Below are positions 13,199 to 13,930 of a stretch of DNA of 13,930 bases, piece after piece (the first letter of the stretch is position 1; every line of letters begins with the position of its first letter). Where the stretch lies: NCBI GenBank assembly GCA_937922105.1, contig CAKZVN010000027.1, positions 1 through 13,930 of the forward strand, read 5' to 3'. This stretch comes from an uncultured Litorilinea sp. GTDB taxonomy: Bacteria > Chloroflexota > Anaerolineae > Caldilineales > Caldilineaceae. Both the position numbers and the translations under genes were made by a program. Under the pieces are notes generated by a model that was not told the DNA's origin, made no database searches, and saw nothing but the letters and a program-made list of their open reading frames with translations.

Positions 13199-13930
13199 AT
13201 GGAATACCGACCACTCGGACGCACCGGCGTCAAAGTCTCCTCCCTCTGCTTCGGCACCATGTCATTCGGCGGCGACGCCGACGAAGCCACGTCCGCCGCC
13301 ATGTTCGCCGCGTGTCTGGACGCCGGCATCAATTTCTTCGATTGCGCCAACTCCTACGGTCGTGGGCGCGCCGAAGAAATCCTGGGTCGCCTCATGCGCG
13401 GCAAACGTGACGAGTTGGTCATCACCACAAAGGTCTGTTCGCCTATGGGACCCGGTCTCAACGACCGTGGTCTCTCGCGTCGCCATATTCGCCTACAAGC
13501 GGAAGCCAGCCTCCGCCGCTTGCAAACCGACCGCATTGATGTCTACTTCGTCCACCACTTCGACCGCGACACCCCCATCGAGGAAACGTTGCGCGGTCTC
13601 GAAGACCTGGTGCGCGACGGCAAAATCCTCTACCCTGCGGTCAGCAACTGGGCCGCATGGCAGATCGCCACTGCGCTAGGCATCAGCGCGCGCCACGGTT
13701 GGTCTAGGTTCGAGGTCATCCAACCCATGTACAACCTTACCAAGCGCCAGGCCGAAGTAGAGATTTTACCCCTCGCCGCGGCCGAACAAATGGGCGTGAT
13801 CTCTTATAGCCCGCTAGGCGGCGGCTTACTCTCCGGCAAATATGGCGCGAGCGGGCGCGCCGCCACCGGTAGATTGACAGATAACCCGTCTTATGTCAAA
13901 CGATATGGCGAACCGCACTATCATAAAATC
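13199..13930 (+). CDS. Aldo/keto reductase, 5' part (3' end outside window)
   Basis: The first 244 residues of an NADPH-dependent aldo/keto reductase, open to the end of the window. It starts M-E-Y-R-P-L-G-R-T-G-V-K-V-S and carries the catalytic tetrad D48 (F-F-D-C-A), Y53 (N-S-Y-G-R-G), K78 (I-T-T-K) and H119 (F-V-H-H-F-D). Later segments S-N-W, Q-P-M-Y-N-L and Y-S-P-L-G-G-G-L-L-S-G-K belong to the beta-barrel back half. The pattern resembles the bacterial AKR group of general carbonyl reductases (YajO/YghZ-like). The start is fixed by GAGGAG six bases upstream and by agreement with the family N terminus. No frameshift is seen. The substrate is unknown; detoxification of reactive carbonyls would fit the neighbouring stress protein but is inference. 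Confidence 0.9.
   Translation, partial: MEYRPLGRTGVKVSSLCFGTMSFGGDADEATSAAMFAACLDAGINFFDCANSYGRGRAEEILGRLMRGKRDELVITTKVCSPMGPGLNDRGLSRRHIRLQAEASLRRLQTDRIDVYFVHHFDRDTPIEETLRGLEDLVRDGKILYPAVSNWAAWQIATALGISARHGWSRFEVIQPMYNLTKRQAEVEILPLAAAEQMGVISYSPLGGGLLSGKYGASGRAATGRLTDNPSYVKRYGEPHYHKI

Noticed and set aside
1..13930. tRNA, rRNA, riboswitch, CRISPR array, insertion sequence or integration site
   Set aside because: I found no such signature on either strand; spacer-repeat structure, transposase motifs and long terminal inverted repeats are all absent by eye.

Overview
The window is about 60% GC by eye and densely packed. Twelve of its fourteen protein genes run left to right, with short or overlapping junctions. 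One gene (a universal stress protein) runs on the minus strand, and an aldo/keto reductase diverges from it and runs off the right edge. The gene set is CruF/CruG-type carotenoid glycosylation, a CrtO-type ketolase, CrtI/CrtD-type desaturase, photolyase, and a PlsY with a G-D-x-N-P-G-A-T-N-V signature. I read this as a Chloroflexota-like chromosome, possibly of a pigmented or phototrophic lineage. That taxonomic guess is inference and only moderately secure. I see no phage, transposon, CRISPR, rRNA or tRNA sequence, and no gap between genes exceeds 190 bases.

Layout. (1) 1-498 is the 3' end of an L-lactate dehydrogenase gene. (2) 514-1944 is a class I CPD photolyase. (3) 1945-2131 is a control region: three tandem 11-bp repeats abut and overlap a candidate promoter. 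(4) 2132-9563 is a seven-gene carotenoid operon: CrtO-like ketolase, VOC-fold protein, alpha/beta hydrolase, CruF hydratase, PlsY-type acyltransferase, CruG-like glycosyltransferase, CrtI/CrtD-type desaturase. (5) 9669-12625 is a four-gene pterin/redox block: folK, folE, an atypical short-chain dehydrogenase, and a renalase-like flavoprotein. (6) 12587-13012 (minus strand) is a universal stress protein whose 3' end overlaps the renalase-like gene. (7) 13013-13198 is a divergent regulatory region with a repeated CATTCAC motif. (8) 13199 to the end is an aldo/keto reductase.

How the genes fit together. CruF (1',2'-hydration), a CrtD-type desaturase (3',4'-desaturation), CruG (2'-glycosylation) and CrtO (4-ketolation) are the tailoring steps of myxol- or gamma-carotene-type carotenoid glycosides. 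No phytoene synthase or lycopene cyclase gene lies in the window, so this cluster finishes a carotenoid made elsewhere. PlsY, the hydrolase and the VOC protein are unexpected members and are the best candidates for new carotenoid or lipid chemistry. Photolyase, carotenoid genes, folE, an SDR and a flavin oxidoreductase together look like a light/photo-oxidative stress island. The 11-bp repeats resemble the operator geometry of B12-dependent CarH/LitR photoreceptors, although no such regulator is encoded here. Most starts lack a clear Shine-Dalgarno sequence. Several junctions are 4-bp ATGA overlaps, which suggests translational coupling.
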